DNA of 64,000 nucleotides, from positions 4,216,001 to 4,280,000 of the forward strand of contig JARDVN010000001.1 in NCBI GenBank assembly GCA_028994555.1, read 5' to 3'. The notes beneath the pieces are model-generated. The model had not been told where the DNA came from. It saw nothing but the letters and a program-made list of their open reading frames with translations, and searched no databases. Source of the stretch: Citrobacter amalonaticus (lineage in GTDB: Bacteria > Pseudomonadota > Gammaproteobacteria > Enterobacterales > Enterobacteriaceae). Both the position numbers and the translations under genes were made by a program. Shown in pieces: positions 18,628 to 29,293 of the stretch (positions are counted from its first letter, which is position 1; each line of letters opens with the position of its first letter).

Positions 18628-19245
18628 TGCCCTGCCCTCTCGTGAGTCAGCGCAATCCGGCGAATGCGGTCTGTAGCAACGTTCATCGGCTGGTGGGTGG
18701 TGAGGATAACGATCCCGCCTTCTTCGGTATGCTGTGCCATCCGCTGCGTCAGGCGTTCAACGCCGTTCACATCAATGGCGGTAAAAGGTTCGTCGAGGAT
18801 CCAGAGCGTGGCGCGGGTCAGCCAGAGACGCGCTAACGCCACCCGGCGCTGCTGTCCGGCAGAGAGTTGATTAACCGGAATATCTTCGTAACCCGCAAGG
18901 CCGGCCTGCGCCAGCGCCGCGAGACATTTCGCGATATCGCCGTCCTGATGGAAAAAACGCAGGTTTTCCAACGCCGTCAGCCGGGTTTTTATCCCCGGCT
19001 GATGTCCAATCCACAACAAATTTTGATGGTAGCTATCCCGCACACGATGTAGCGGTTGCTCCTGCCAGCACACCTCCCCGGCGTCAGGACGAGAGAGTCC
19101 TGTCAGCAACCGCAACAGGGTGGTTTTCCCTGCGCCGTTGCCGCCGGTGACCTGTATCCACTCCCCCTGCGCTGACCTGGAATGACAAATCGCTAAACAG
19201 GACTCGGTCATCCCGCTCACAGAGGAGCTTTCTGGCTTCAAGCAT
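18624..19245 (-). CDS. ccmA: Heme exporter ATP-binding protein CcmA, frameshifted near the N-terminus
   Basis: ABC ATPase of the CcmABCD complex. Walker A is GGNGAGKTT, the signature is LSAGQQRR and Walker B is LWILDEP. The expected start [13 protein letters not shown] at 19245 reads for about 28 codons, then breaks at five C (19163-19167). With four, the frame continues as [15 protein letters not shown]. An in-frame GTG upstream could add three residues. It lies 23 bases after napC, tying ccm expression to nap. Confidence 0.9.
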
Positions 19246-19268
19246 ACTACCCACTCATTACCATCCCG

Positions 19269-19871
19269 TCAGAAGCCCGGTTTGACATCGCGCATATCAG
19301 GAAGCTTGTGCGCAATCCCTTTATGGCAGTCAATACAGGTTTGCCCGTCTTTCACCGCCTGATCGTGCATTTTTGCGGCGACACTCTTCTGGGCGGTTAA
19401 GTCCATGAACTCAAAGTTGTGACAGTTACGGCACTCCTGAGAATTGTTATCTTTCATCCTTCGCCATTCATTCTGCGCCATCGTCAGACGATGCGCTTCG
19501 AACTTCTGCGGTGTATCAATCAGACCCAACGCTTTTGCGTACAGTTCTTTACTGGCCTTGATCTTACGGATCATTTTCGGCACAAATTCATGCGGTACGT
19601 GGCAGTCAGGACAGGTCGCTCGCACACCGCTACGGTTGTTGTAATGCACGGTTTCCATGTATTCCTGATACACGGTATTGCGCATTTCATGGCAGCTAAT
19701 GCAGAACTCTTCGGTGTTGGCTTTTTCCATCCCGGTGTTAAATCCACCCCAGAAAATAATCCCGCCGACGAACCCGATTAACAGCAGCGTTCCCAGCGCC
19801 AGGCGACTGGGGCGACGCCACCACTGCCAGAGGCGCTTAATCCGGCCTGGTTTACGGTTAGCATTTTCCAT
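19269..19871 (-). CDS. napC: Tetraheme cytochrome c quinol dehydrogenase NapC
   Basis: Membrane-anchored NapC/NirT family protein that oxidises quinol and passes electrons to NapAB. One N-terminal helix (LALGTLLLIGFVGGIIFWGG) precedes four CxxCH heme sites: CISCH, CPDCH, CRNCH and CIDCH. It has 200 residues. It depends on the adjacent ccm genes for heme attachment. Confidence 0.96.
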   Translation of the reverse strand: MENANRKPGRIKRLWQWWRRPSRLALGTLLLIGFVGGIIFWGGFNTGMEKANTEEFCISCHEMRNTVYQEYMETVHYNNRSGVRATCPDCHVPHEFVPKMIRKIKASKELYAKALGLIDTPQKFEAHRLTMAQNEWRRMKDNNSQECRNCHNFEFMDLTAQKSVAAKMHDQAVKDGQTCIDCHKGIAHKLPDMRDVKPGF

Positions 19872-19880
19872 AATGACCTC

Positions 19881-20330
19881 TTATTTCCCGAAACCTTTCG
19901 ATGGGGTAAAGGTGTTACCCACAATCGGCGGGGCGTCAGTCTGCGGAACATGGCACTGCAAACAGAAGTAACGACGCGGCGCCACTTCAGCCAGTACTTT
20001 GCCATCGCTGTCCATAAAGTGAGTTGGACTAATACGCGGCGCGCCGGTGGCGCGATAGCTTTCGACACCGTGGCATTGCAGACAACGGTTGGTATTGGTG
20101 GTCACCTGGTAACCATCGACGCTATGGGGAACCATCGGCGGCTGATTCACGTAGTTCAGCGGCATACGCTCCTGCTCTTTCTGCATGCGAATTGCCCCTT
20201 CCTGTGTTCCCGACACTTCCGGAGACTGGCTAAGATCCACTCCGTTTGCCGCCCAAACCGCACCGCTCACCACCAGGGCCAGCAGGGCTGTCCATTGACA
20301 CAGCGCTTTCTTCAGGTCATGGCTTTTCAT
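19881..20330 (-). CDS. napB: Diheme cytochrome c subunit NapB
   Basis: Periplasmic electron-transfer subunit of nitrate reductase. A Sec signal peptide ([27 protein letters not shown]) is followed by two CLQCH heme sites. The start at 20330 is chosen because the ATG overlaps the napH stop (ATGA) and matches the family; the frame opens 7 codons earlier. It has 149 residues. Confidence 0.95.
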   Translation of the reverse strand: MKSHDLKKALCQWTALLALVVSGAVWAANGVDLSQSPEVSGTQEGAIRMQKEQERMPLNYVNQPPMVPHSVDGYQVTTNTNRCLQCHGVESYRATGAPRISPTHFMDSDGKVLAEVAPRRYFCLQCHVPQTDAPPIVGNTFTPSKGFGK

Positions 20331-21190
20331 GATTTCGCTCCCGAACTCCATCGTGTAGTTATTGTAAATACGTCCTCAGAACAGACATCCACGCAGCGAC
20401 CGCAGGCCATGCAATCGCGACTGGTGACCTGCACCGGGCTTTGCTCATCCAGCACCGGGGCACGTAATACATGCGGTTCCGGGCAAACATGAAAACAGTC
20501 CATACAGCGGTTACATTTCTGTCGGTCTTTTGCCGCAACGGTGATAGCGCCCCGGCTACCCAGCACGCCATACAGTGCGCCCAAAGGACAAAGATGCCCG
20601 CACCAGCCGTGTTCAACGACCAGCAAATCAAATAAAAACAGAGCGATAATCAGCAGTGCGCCGCTACCGAATCCCATCACCAGGCTACGCCCCAGCAGTG
20701 AAACAGGGTTAATCCATTCCCACAGTAGCGTTCCGGTCAGCGCTGAACCCACCAGCACCACAACCAGCAACACGTACCGTATATGACGCGGAATCGTTGC
20801 GGACTGATTCAGGTCAAACCTTCTGCGTAGCCAGGCCGCAAAATCGGTAATCGGGTTTAGCGGGCAAACCCAACCGCAAAACAATCGCTTTCCTGCCAGG
20901 GCGTAAAGCACGGTAATAATTGCCGCACCTGTTAGCGCCACCGCCACGGGCAGATGACCGCTCGCCAGACTTTGCAGGGTGATGAGCGGATCGGTCAGCG
21001 GAATCGTCTCCAACAGCAGACTGCTGGAGTAGTTCCCATGCAGGATCCACACGCCAAACCACGGGCCGCTGAGAAACATCCCCAGCACGATAAACTGGCT
21101 AAGACGGCGCAACATCAGCCAGCGATGGCTGCGCCACCAACCCTTTTTCGCCTGCGCTTCGCGCCCGGCGTCACGTTTACGATTTGCCAT
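20327..21190 (-). CDS. napH: Membrane ferredoxin-type quinol dehydrogenase subunit NapH
   Basis: Four-span membrane iron-sulfur protein that with NapG offers a menaquinol or ubiquinol route to NapAB. Cytosolic CxxxCP motifs ([17 protein letters not shown]) and two C-terminal 4Fe-4S clusters ([12 protein letters not shown] and [11 protein letters not shown]) are present. It has 287 residues, unbroken. The start overlaps the end of napG. Confidence 0.95.
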   Translation of the reverse strand: MANRKRDAGREAQAKKGWWRSHRWLMLRRLSQFIVLGMFLSGPWFGVWILHGNYSSSLLLETIPLTDPLITLQSLASGHLPVAVALTGAAIITVLYALAGKRLFCGWVCPLNPITDFAAWLRRRFDLNQSATIPRHIRYVLLVVVLVGSALTGTLLWEWINPVSLLGRSLVMGFGSGALLIIALFLFDLLVVEHGWCGHLCPLGALYGVLGSRGAITVAAKDRQKCNRCMDCFHVCPEPHVLRAPVLDEQSPVQVTSRDCMACGRCVDVCSEDVFTITTRWSSGAKS

Positions 21191-21873
21191 CGTTCCCCTC
21201 CAGCCAGCCGAAGCGGTAATGGTGGCCTAACTCCCCCTTTCGCCAGCGACAGCGGCAACACTTTTATCGCGGGTTGCTCCAGCACACAGACTTTTTCGCA
21301 TTTACCGCAGCCGGTGCAGGCGTCGCTGTGAACGGTCGGAAGAAATCGCGCATGTTTGCCGGTTCGCATGTTGCGATCCAGCTCCAGCGTGATGGCCTCA
21401 TCGATTTTTGGGCATTCGCGATAGCAGACGTCACAGCGTAATCCCTGGAAGTTCAGGCAGTTTTCCTGATCCAGCAGAACCGCCAGCCCCATCCGCGAAT
21501 CGTCAATGGAGGCAATCTCACGGTCCAGCGCCCCGCTGGGGCAGACTTTGGCGCACGGAATGTCTTCACACATTTCGCAAGGGATATCGCGGGCGATAAA
21601 ATACGGCGTGCCGGCCGACAGACCCGACGCCAGCGTCGCCAGTTTTAAGGTGTCATACGGACAGGCCTGAACGCACTGCCCGCAGCGCACGCAGGCGCTG
21701 GCAAAGGCGTTCTCGTTAACGGCGCCTGGCGGGCGCAACCGCACGCCCGTAGCTCGTGCGGTTTGCTGCTGTAACCCCAGCGCCACGCCAACGGCAGCCA
21801 GTCCGCCCGCTGTGCGAACAACATCGCGCAGAAAGCGGCGGCGGCCATTTTGGGGTTTCGCTGACCGGGACAT
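21177..21873 (-). CDS. napG: Periplasmic 4Fe-4S ferredoxin NapG, frameshifted near the C-terminus
   Basis: Electron carrier of the nap system, exported by Tat (RRRFLRDVV near the N-terminus). Four 4Fe-4S cysteine groups are visible: [35 protein letters not shown] and [11 protein letters not shown]. The frame breaks at five C (21233-21237) after LPLSLAKG. With four it ends [18 protein letters not shown] at TAA 21177-21179, giving 231 residues as in E. coli. Confidence 0.93.
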
Positions 21874-21879
21874 GGCGTG

Positions 21880-24366
21880 TTACACCTTCGCCAGCTTCAC
21901 GGCGCACTTCTTGAAATCCGTCTCTTTAGAGAGCGGATCCGTCGCATCCAGCGTCAGGTTATTCACCAGCTGTGCGGCGTCGAAGAACGCCATGTAGACC
22001 AGCCCCTGCGGCGGACGGTTACGTCCACGGGTTTCAACCAGGGAAATCACCTCACCGCGACGAGAGACCACTTTGACCTTATCGCCACGACGCAGATCGC
22101 GTTTTTTTGCATCCAGCGGATGAATAAACAGCACCCCTTCCGGGAACGCACGGTGCAGCTCAGGCACGCGACGCGTCATGCTGCCGGTATGCCAGTGTTC
22201 CAGCACACGTCCCGTGGACAGCCACAGATCGTACTCGGCATCCGGCACTTCTGCGGCCGGTTCAAACGGCAGCGCGAAGATCACCGCTTTGCCATCTGGT
22301 TTACCGTAGAACTTGTAGCCTTCGCCCGCTTTCACGTAGGGATCATGGCCTTCGCTGTAGCGCCACTGCGTCTCTTTCCCGTCAACCACCGGCCAGCGCA
22401 GACCGCGCGCTTTATGATAATCATCGAACGGCGCGAGATCGTGGCCGTGTCCGCGACCAAACCAGGCGTACTCTTCAAACAGCCCTTTTTGCAGATAGAA
22501 GCCCAGCTCACGAGATTCGTCGTTAAGCTGATCCTCTTTCAACTCCGTCAGCGGGAATTTGCTCACCGCAGGGGTGGCAAACAGCACGTCATACAGCGTT
22601 TTACCGCGCAGTTCTGGTTTCTGTGCCAGCAGTTCTTCGGGCCAGACCTCTTCCGTTTTGAAGCGGCGTGAGAACTGAACCAGCTGCCACAGATCAGATT
22701 TTGATTCGCCCGGCGCTTTAATCTGTTGGCGCCAGAACTGAGTGCGTCGTTCGGCGTTGCCATAGGCCCCTTCCTTCTCCACCCACATCGCAGTTGGCAG
22801 GATCAGGTCCGCAGCCAGCGCGCTGACGGTCGGGTACGGATCGGAGACAATGATAAAGTTGCGCGGATCGCGCCAGCCCGGCAGACGATCTTCGTTGATG
22901 TTCGGACCGGCCTGCATGTTGTTGGTACACATCGTCCAGTAGACGTTCAGCTTGCCGTCTTTCAGTGCCCTGTCCTGGGCAACCGCGTGGAGACCGATTT
23001 TCGCCGGAATGGTCCCGGCCGGGATATTCCAGTGTTTTTCACAGATCTCACGGTGTTTTTCGTTAGTGACCACCATGTCCGCCGGCAGACGGTGGGCAAA
23101 AGTACCCACTTCACGCGCAGTACCACAGGCGGAAGGCTGACCGGTTAACGAGAACGGTCCGCAGCCCGGCTGCGCGATTTTGCCAGTCAGCAGGTGGATG
23201 TTGTAGATCAGGTTGTTGGCCCACACGCCGCGTGTATGCTGGTTGAAGCCCATCGTCCAGTAAGAGATGACTTTCTTGTTCGGATCGGCATACAGCTTCG
23301 CCAGTTGCTCCAGCTGATCTTTCGGCACACTGGTCATTTCAGCGGTTTTTTCCAGCGTGTACTCAGCCACAAACGCTTTGTAATCTTCAAAGCTCATCGG
23401 CTCAGAGGCGTCAGAACCTGGGTTTTTCGCGGCTTTTTCCAGCGGATGCGTCGGACGCAAACCATAGCCGATATCCGTTGCCCCTTTGCGGACGTTAACG
23501 TGTTTGCTGAAGAAGTCCTGGTTAATCGCGTTGTTCTGAATGATGTAGTTAGCGATGTAGTTGAGGATCACCAGGTCAGACTGCGGCGTAAAGACCATCC
23601 CGTTGTCCGCCAGCTCAAAGCTACGATGCTGGAAGGTGGACAGCACGGAGACGTTAACATTCGGATCGGAAAGGCGACGGTTGGTGATACGCGACCAGAG
23701 GATCGGGTGCATCTCTGCCATGTTCGATCCCCACAGGACAAACGCATCGGCATGCTCGATATCGTCATAGCAGCCCATCGGTTCGTCCATGCCAAAGGTA
23801 CGCATAAAGCCTACCACCGCTGACGCCATGCAGTGACGCGCGTTTGGATCGAGGTTGTTCGAGCGCAAGCCCGCTTTAAACAGTTTGGAGGCGGCGTAAC
23901 CTTCCCAGATGGTCCACTGACCGGAACCAAACATACCGACAGATTCCGGGCCTTTCTCTTTCAGTGCGGTTTTAAACTTCTCTTCCATCACGTCGAAGGC
24001 CTGATCCCAGCTGATCGGCGTAAATTCACCGTCTTTGCTGTACTTACCGTCTTTCATGCGCAGCAGCGGCTGTGTTAAGCGGTCCTCGCCGTACATGATT
24101 TTGGGCAAGAAATAGCCCTTGATGCAGTTCAGACCCCGGTTTACTGGCGCATCCGGATCACCCTGACAGGCGACAATACGCCCCTGTTGCGTACCCACCA
24201 GAACGCCACAGCCCGTCCCGCAAAAACGGCACGGGGCTTTATCCCACTTAATGGCTTCCTGTTGACCAACAACTGCACGAGCAACGCCCGGCACGCTTAG
24301 CCCGGCAGCCGCCGCAGCGGCCGCAACGGCGTTAGCTTTCATAAAGCTACGACGACTGAGTTTCAT
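21880..24366 (-). CDS. napA: Periplasmic nitrate reductase catalytic subunit NapA
   Basis: Reduces nitrate to nitrite with a bis-molybdopterin guanine dinucleotide cofactor and one 4Fe-4S cluster. It has 828 residues with a Tat signal ([18 protein letters not shown]), the cluster motif [13 protein letters not shown] and the Mo-ligand Cys in [10 protein letters not shown]. It is unbroken. The start overlaps the napD stop, so translation is probably coupled to NapD, its Tat-signal chaperone. Confidence 0.97.
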   Translation of the reverse strand: MKLSRRSFMKANAVAAAAAAAGLSVPGVARAVVGQQEAIKWDKAPCRFCGTGCGVLVGTQQGRIVACQGDPDAPVNRGLNCIKGYFLPKIMYGEDRLTQPLLRMKDGKYSKDGEFTPISWDQAFDVMEEKFKTALKEKGPESVGMFGSGQWTIWEGYAASKLFKAGLRSNNLDPNARHCMASAVVGFMRTFGMDEPMGCYDDIEHADAFVLWGSNMAEMHPILWSRITNRRLSDPNVNVSVLSTFQHRSFELADNGMVFTPQSDLVILNYIANYIIQNNAINQDFFSKHVNVRKGATDIGYGLRPTHPLEKAAKNPGSDASEPMSFEDYKAFVAEYTLEKTAEMTSVPKDQLEQLAKLYADPNKKVISYWTMGFNQHTRGVWANNLIYNIHLLTGKIAQPGCGPFSLTGQPSACGTAREVGTFAHRLPADMVVTNEKHREICEKHWNIPAGTIPAKIGLHAVAQDRALKDGKLNVYWTMCTNNMQAGPNINEDRLPGWRDPRNFIIVSDPYPTVSALAADLILPTAMWVEKEGAYGNAERRTQFWRQQIKAPGESKSDLWQLVQFSRRFKTEEVWPEELLAQKPELRGKTLYDVLFATPAVSKFPLTELKEDQLNDESRELGFYLQKGLFEEYAWFGRGHGHDLAPFDDYHKARGLRWPVVDGKETQWRYSEGHDPYVKAGEGYKFYGKPDGKAVIFALPFEPAAEVPDAEYDLWLSTGRVLEHWHTGSMTRRVPELHRAFPEGVLFIHPLDAKKRDLRRGDKVKVVSRRGEVISLVETRGRNRPPQGLVYMAFFDAAQLVNNLTLDATDPLSKETDFKKCAVKLAKV

Positions 24367-24626
24367 GGTGTTTCCTCACCTTGTTCTTCCTGCTGGTGAT
24401 AAACCAGCGACACCGCCAGTACGCCCGCAACGTTGCGTACCGACTCAATTGTTTGCATCAGCGGTTCACTGTGTTCCGCTTCAACCACGGCAATCATCTG
24501 ACCGCTTTGCGGGTCGCTTACGGCCACTTCGCAGCCCGGCAATGCGTTTAACTGCGTGCTGATATCCTGTACATGATCGCCTTTGGCCTGAACAATCAGG
24601 CTGCAGACCTGCCAGTTAATGGGCAT
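24363..24626 (-). CDS. napD: NapA maturation chaperone NapD
   Basis: Cytosolic ferredoxin-fold protein that binds the NapA Tat signal and delays export until the cofactor is inserted. It has 87 residues from the ATG at 24626 ([15 protein letters not shown]), the family length. The longer open frame upstream reads into napF. It overlaps napF by 11 bases and napA by 4. Confidence 0.94.
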   Translation of the reverse strand: MPINWQVCSLIVQAKGDHVQDISTQLNALPGCEVAVSDPQSGQMIAVVEAEHSEPLMQTIESVRNVAGVLAVSLVYHQQEEQGEETP

Positions 24627-25107
24627 GGTTATACTCCGCGCTAATGGCTGACACCGGGCAACTGGCGACACACGCGCCGCATCCGTTACAGTTCTGGTTA
24701 TCGAGTTGTGGTTGATAAATACCGGACAGTGTCGGGCGAAATGTTATCGCCTGCGGTTCACAGCTATCCTGACAGCGGCGGCACTCTACGGACTGATACG
24801 CCAGACACGCTTGCCCAATAGTAAAAATCAGATCCCATGCCCTGGTGTGGCGCGGAGAAAAGAGAGATTCGGGGCAAGCCTGCGCACAGGCGTAGCAGAA
24901 GGTGCATTCACTTTGTTGGAAATTAACGCTCGGATAGCCACCCGTGCCACGTTGCAAAACATCGTGTTCACAAGCCTGAATACAGGCGTCGCAACGGGTG
25001 CACTGGGACAGAAACTGAGAGGCTTCCCTGATCCACGGCGGACGGATCTCACGGTTGGCATTACGCCAACTGCCAGTCAGTATGCCTCGACGGGATAGAT
25101 CAACCAT
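24616..25107 (-). CDS. napF: Ferredoxin-type protein NapF
   Basis: Cytosolic iron-sulfur protein implicated in assembling the NapA cluster. It has 164 residues with three 4Fe-4S motifs (CTRCDACIQACEHD, CTFCYACAQACP, CNGCGACVASCP). The start MVDLSRRGILTG at 25107 matches the family; the frame is open to 25155. It is the first gene of the operon. Confidence 0.94.
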   Translation of the reverse strand: MVDLSRRGILTGSWRNANREIRPPWIREASQFLSQCTRCDACIQACEHDVLQRGTGGYPSVNFQQSECTFCYACAQACPESLFSPRHTRAWDLIFTIGQACLAYQSVECRRCQDSCEPQAITFRPTLSGIYQPQLDNQNCNGCGACVASCPVSAISAEYNHAH

Positions 25108-25505
25108 GGCATCGCCCTTCCATAAACGACGCTCCCCCGGCTGGGTGAACGACAATTAAAACCGCATTACTACTAAGTCATTATTATGATCGCTAAGATA
25201 GTAAAGGATGGGGTCCAGGAGCATACCCCAATCGGGGTAAAACCAGTGGTTGGATCAAAAGAGTGTTAATGAAGCTTGTCAGAATGTGCTTCTCCGCACA
25301 TATCAAAGGGTTATGTAATTTCTTACATATCGAGACAATCATCAGGATAATCAACCCAAACAAAAGGCACAAATAAGAATAAATAACCAGTTATCTTATA
25401 TAATCAAAACTAATGAACTTTAAAAATACGTAAAGACAGATTAATGATTTCACCCCACATGTTAATCTGTCGTGAAATCGTTCATAAGATAAAAAAGGAA
25501 AACCT
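25108..25505. promoter_or_regulatory. napF-eco divergent regulatory region with a NarP/NarL site
   Basis: TACCCCA-AT-CGGGGTA at 25224-25239 is a perfect 7-2-7 inverted heptamer pair of the type bound by NarP. A TTGAT half-site reading leftward at 25258-25254 would centre an FNR site exactly 20 bases upstream of the NarP site. That is the E. coli napF arrangement, although the second FNR half is poor. The right part is AT-rich and carries the eco promoter. No gene is seen. Confidence 0.8.
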
Positions 25506-26016
25506 GTGAACTCGAAAATGAAGACAATAGTCCCTGCCGTTTTGTTCGCTGCCTTTGCCAGCACCTCTGCGTGGTCGGCCTCCACGGAAGCGAATCCGCA
25601 ACCGCTGGAAAAAATCGCCCCCTGGCCGCAGGCGGAAAAGGGCATGAAGCGTCAGGTCATTCAGCTACCCCATCAGGAAGATGAATCTACTCTGAAAGTG
25701 GAGCTGATGATCGGCCAGACGCTGGAAGTCGACTGTAATCAGCATCGTCTGGGCGGCGAGCTGGAAAGCAAAACGCTGGAAGGCTGGGGTTATGACTACT
25801 ACGTCTTTGACAAAGTTACCTCTCCGGTATCGACCATGATGGCCTGCCCGGATGGCAAAAAAAGAGCAGAAATTTGTGACCGCCTATCTGGGTGATAACG
25901 GTATGCTGCGTTACAACAGCAAGTTGCCAATCGTGGTGTATACCCCGGCAAATGTTGATGTGAAATTCCGCATCTGGAAAGCGGAAGAGAAGATTCAGGA
26001 CGCGGTTGCCCGATAA
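25506..26016 (+). CDS. eco: Ecotin, periplasmic serine protease inhibitor, frameshifted
   Basis: Dimeric inhibitor of trypsin-like proteases including neutrophil elastase. A signal peptide ([22 protein letters not shown]) is followed by the ecotin fold with reactive-site Met in [11 protein letters not shown]. The frame breaks at seven A (25857-25863); with six it continues [28 protein letters not shown] to TAA at 26014-26016. The GTG at 25506 is chosen because AAGGA lies 6 bases before it; the ATG at 25518 matches the E. coli start but is further from the ribosome site. Confidence 0.92.
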
Positions 26017-26019
26017 ACC

Positions 26020-26107
26020 ACCGATGATGCCGGATGGCGGCGCACCCCCCTATCCGGCCTACAGGAACTCAGCGTAGGCCGGATAAGCGCAGCGCCATCC
26101 GGCAATG
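26020..26107. repeat. BIME (paired REP elements) between eco and mqo
   Basis: GCCGGATGGCGGCGC...CCGGCCTAC and GTAGGCCGGATAAGCGCAGCGCCATCCGGC are inverted REP units at a convergent gene junction. Confidence 0.85.
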
Positions 26108-26110
26108 CAG

Positions 26111-27766
26111 TTACAGCGCGATATCCGCCACTTCTTTACGCGCAGGCTGAGCCTGTGGTTTAAGCTGCGCTTTCGGTGCCGCGTCCGCCGTCTGCGGCTG
26201 GACATACTGTAGCCCCAGCACTTCACTGGTGTATTGCAGTTCCTGTTGCGTCGCCTCAACGTTGCCGTTCAGTTTTGTACCGTAAGACGGAATAATCGTT
26301 TTCAGCTTCGCCTGCCATTGCGGCGTGTTCACTTTATCTTTAAAGACCGTTTCCATCAGGTGCAGCATGATGGGGGCCGCAGTGGATGCACCCGGTGACG
26401 CGCCCAGCAGTGCGGCAACGGTCCCTTCCTTATCGCTCACCACTTCTGTTCCCAGTCGCAGTACACCGCCTTTATCTTCATCACGCTTGATGATCTGTAC
26501 CCGCTGACCCGCCTGCCACAAACGCCAGTCCTCTTTCTTCGCCTGCGGATAGTACTCTTTTAGCGCCTCGAAGCGGTCGTCATCGCTCAGCATTACCTGG
26601 CTAATCAGGTATTTCACCAGATCGAAGTTATCCATCCCGACGTTGACCATCGGCATGAAGTTGGAAGGCGTGGTTGAACTCAGCAGATCCCACAGCGAAC
26701 CGTTTTTCAGGAATTTGGTGGAGAACGTGGCGAACGGTCCGAACAGCACGACACGTTTACCGTCCAGAATACGGGTATCGATATGCGGGACTGACATCGG
26801 CGGCGCCCCGACGGAAGCCTGACCGTACACTTTCGCCAGATGACGGTTCACCACGTCCGGGTTTTCTGCGACCAGGAATTGCCCACCAACCGGGAAGCCT
26901 GCGTACTCTTTGGCTTCCGGAATACCGGTTTCCTGCAACAACTTCAGCGCTGCGCCACCCGCGCCGATAAAGACGAATTTGGCTTTAATTTTATGTTCCG
27001 CTTCGCCGTTTTTCAGATCGGCGACGGTCACCGTCCAGGTATTATCGTCGTTACGTTTAAACCCACGGACTTCGGAGCTCAATTCCAGAGAAAAATTGGG
27101 CTTTTTCTGCAACGAAGCAATCAATTGGCGTGTAATTTCGCCGTAGTTCACGTCCGTTCCCATTTCGGTACGCGTAGCGGCGACTTTCTGTTGCGGATCG
27201 CGCCCTTCCATCACCAGCGGTGCCCACTCTTTGATTTGCGCGTGGTCTTCGGAGTAGCGCATACCACGGAACAACGTGCTCTGTTGCAGTGCCGCATAGC
27301 GGGCGCGCAGGAAGTTGACGTTCTCTTCACCCCAGACGAAGCTCATGTGCGGAACGGTGGTGATGAAGGTGCGCGGGTCATGCATCACGCCGCTCTTGAC
27401 CTGATGCGCCCAGAACTGGCGAGAAATCTGGAAGGCTTCGTTAATTTCGACTGCCTTTTCGGTACTGATACTCCCGTCGGCTTTCTTCGGCGTGTAGTTC
27501 AGCTCCATCAGCGCGGAGTGCCCGGTACCGGCGTTGTTCCAGCCGTTTGAACTCTCTTGTGCGACACCGTCCAGGCGCTCCACCATGGTCATCGACCAGT
27601 CGGGTTCCAGTTCCTGTAGATAAGTTCCCAGTGTGGCGCTCATGATGCCGCCGCCGATCAACAGTACGTCCGTCTCCTGCTCTTCCGTCGCTTTCGCTTT
27701 TGCCGCCATCGAGACAGCATTCAGCCCTACGGCCATCGAGAAGAGCATGGCAGTCACTTTTTTCAT
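26111..27766 (-). CDS. mqo: Malate:quinone oxidoreductase
   Basis: Membrane-associated FAD enzyme that oxidises malate to oxaloacetate and reduces quinone. An FAD Rossmann motif ([18 protein letters not shown]) and the full Mqo domain are present; length is 551, with a Pro/Ala/Gln-rich C-terminal tail. The hydrophobic N-terminus before the FAD motif is usual for this family. It is unbroken. Confidence 0.95.
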   Translation of the reverse strand: MKKVTAMLFSMAVGLNAVSMAAKAKATEEQETDVLLIGGGIMSATLGTYLQELEPDWSMTMVERLDGVAQESSNGWNNAGTGHSALMELNYTPKKADGSISTEKAVEINEAFQISRQFWAHQVKSGVMHDPRTFITTVPHMSFVWGEENVNFLRARYAALQQSTLFRGMRYSEDHAQIKEWAPLVMEGRDPQQKVAATRTEMGTDVNYGEITRQLIASLQKKPNFSLELSSEVRGFKRNDDNTWTVTVADLKNGEAEHKIKAKFVFIGAGGAALKLLQETGIPEAKEYAGFPVGGQFLVAENPDVVNRHLAKVYGQASVGAPPMSVPHIDTRILDGKRVVLFGPFATFSTKFLKNGSLWDLLSSTTPSNFMPMVNVGMDNFDLVKYLISQVMLSDDDRFEALKEYYPQAKKEDWRLWQAGQRVQIIKRDEDKGGVLRLGTEVVSDKEGTVAALLGASPGASTAAPIMLHLMETVFKDKVNTPQWQAKLKTIIPSYGTKLNGNVEATQQELQYTSEVLGLQYVQPQTADAAPKAQLKPQAQPARKEVADIAL

Positions 27767-28044
27767 ATGGTTAATGCCTTACTTTTAGTATCGTTTTTTT
27801 TGCTTTTTGCAGGTGAAAATCGAGCGGCACCAACGTTAACACTTCAGTAAAAATATTTAAATATTGTTTATAAATTATATTAAGATTTTAAAATCGTTAA
27901 AAATACGTTGAATCTTTATAAGGTTATTCGCAATATTTTCTGGAAACAGACGCTCCAGAAAGGTACTATGCGGCGCTTTGCTATTCACCGCACGGACGCC
28001 TGTCGGTCTGCTGTTATCAGGCCCTTTCCTACCTGAGAGTAAAT
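27767..28044. other. Divergent intergenic region mqo / SulP gene
   Basis: AT-rich promoter region of about 280 bases. CCTGAGAGTAAAT before 28045 may serve as a weak ribosome site. I see no defined operator. Confidence 0.4.
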
Positions 28045-29293
28045 ATGTCTGCAACCCCTTCGTCTCCTGTTCTGGCTGCGGAACACACGGTCGGTGGCGT
28101 TCTTCGCGCCCCACGTCTGCTGGTACGCGAAACGCTGGCAGGGGTGATCACCGCGCTGGCGCTGATCCCGGAAGTGATCTCATTTTCGATGATTGCCGGC
28201 GTTGACCCGAAAGTCAGCCTGATTGCCTCAGTGGTTCTTTGTCTGGCAATGTCTTTCATGGGCGGCCGCCCGGCGATGGTCACGGCAGCAGCCGGTTCCG
28301 TTGCGCTGGTGATAGGCCCGATGGTGCACCAGCATGGCGTACAGTACATTCTGCCAGCGGTCGTATTAGCCGGGCTTATCCAGATCCTGTTTGGCGTTAC
28401 CGGGATGGCGCGCCTGATGCGTTTTATTCCTGCCGCCGTCATGACCGGGTTTGTGAACGCCCTCGGCATTCTGATTTTCTTCGCCCAGGTCCCCCATTTC
28501 TGGAGCAAAAGTCCGCTCATCTGGGGGGCTGTTTGCCTTAACGCTACTCATTGTGTTGTGGGTGCCGCGCTTTATTAAAAGCGTTCCTGCACCGCTGATT
28601 GCCATTGTTTTATTGACACTGTTTACCGCAACCACCGGACAATTGCTGCCGACCGTCGGTGATGAAGGCGCAATGAGCGGCGGGCTACCGGGACTGACGC
28701 AGCTGTTAGTGCCGCTGAATCTGCAAACGCTGACAATTATCTGGCCCTGCGCGCTGAGTATCGCTTTCGTGGGCCTGATGGAGTCGCTACTGACGGCGAA
28801 ACTGGTTGATAATCTGACGGTCACGCCGTCGAACAAAAATCGTGAAAGCGCGGGTCTGGGGTTCGCCAACATTCTGGCGGGCTTTTACGGCGGCATTGCT
28901 GGCTGCGCGATGATTGGACAGACCATCGTGAATGTGGAGATGGGGAAAGGCCGCAGCCGCGTGTCGACGATCGCCGCCGGGTTGGTTTTACTGCTGCTGG
29001 TCACCGCACTGAGCGACGTGATGGCAAAAATCCCGATGTCGGTTCTGGCCGGGATCATGGTGATTGTGGCGGTGAAAACGTTCAGTTGGCACAGCATCCA
29101 GCCCTCCACCCTGACGACACTGCCCGTAGTGGAAACACTGGTGATGGTCATTACCGTTGCCGCAACGGTCTCCACCGGTAACCTGGCGATTGGCGTGGTT
29201 GCCGGAGTGGTGGCGATGGGTTTACTGCCTCGCGTCGTGAAGCGTAAACGACGCGCTACATCAGAAACAGCGTCGCCAGCCCAAGAAAAATAA
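28045..29293 (+). CDS. SulP-family anion transporter without STAS domain, frameshifted
   Basis: Predicted inner-membrane anion permease of the SulP (SLC26) superfamily; substrate unknown (sulfate or bicarbonate are possible). About 415 residues after correction, with roughly ten hydrophobic segments. The first carries ETLAGVITALALIPEVISFSMIAGVDP, the SulP signature region. No C-terminal STAS domain follows; the protein ends in a basic tail (VVKRKRRATSETASPAQEK). The frame breaks at six G (28523-28528); with five it reads SPLIWGLFALTLLIVLWVPRF. E. coli K-12 has no gene here. Its 3' end overlaps mgtE by 38 bases convergently. Confidence 0.85.
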
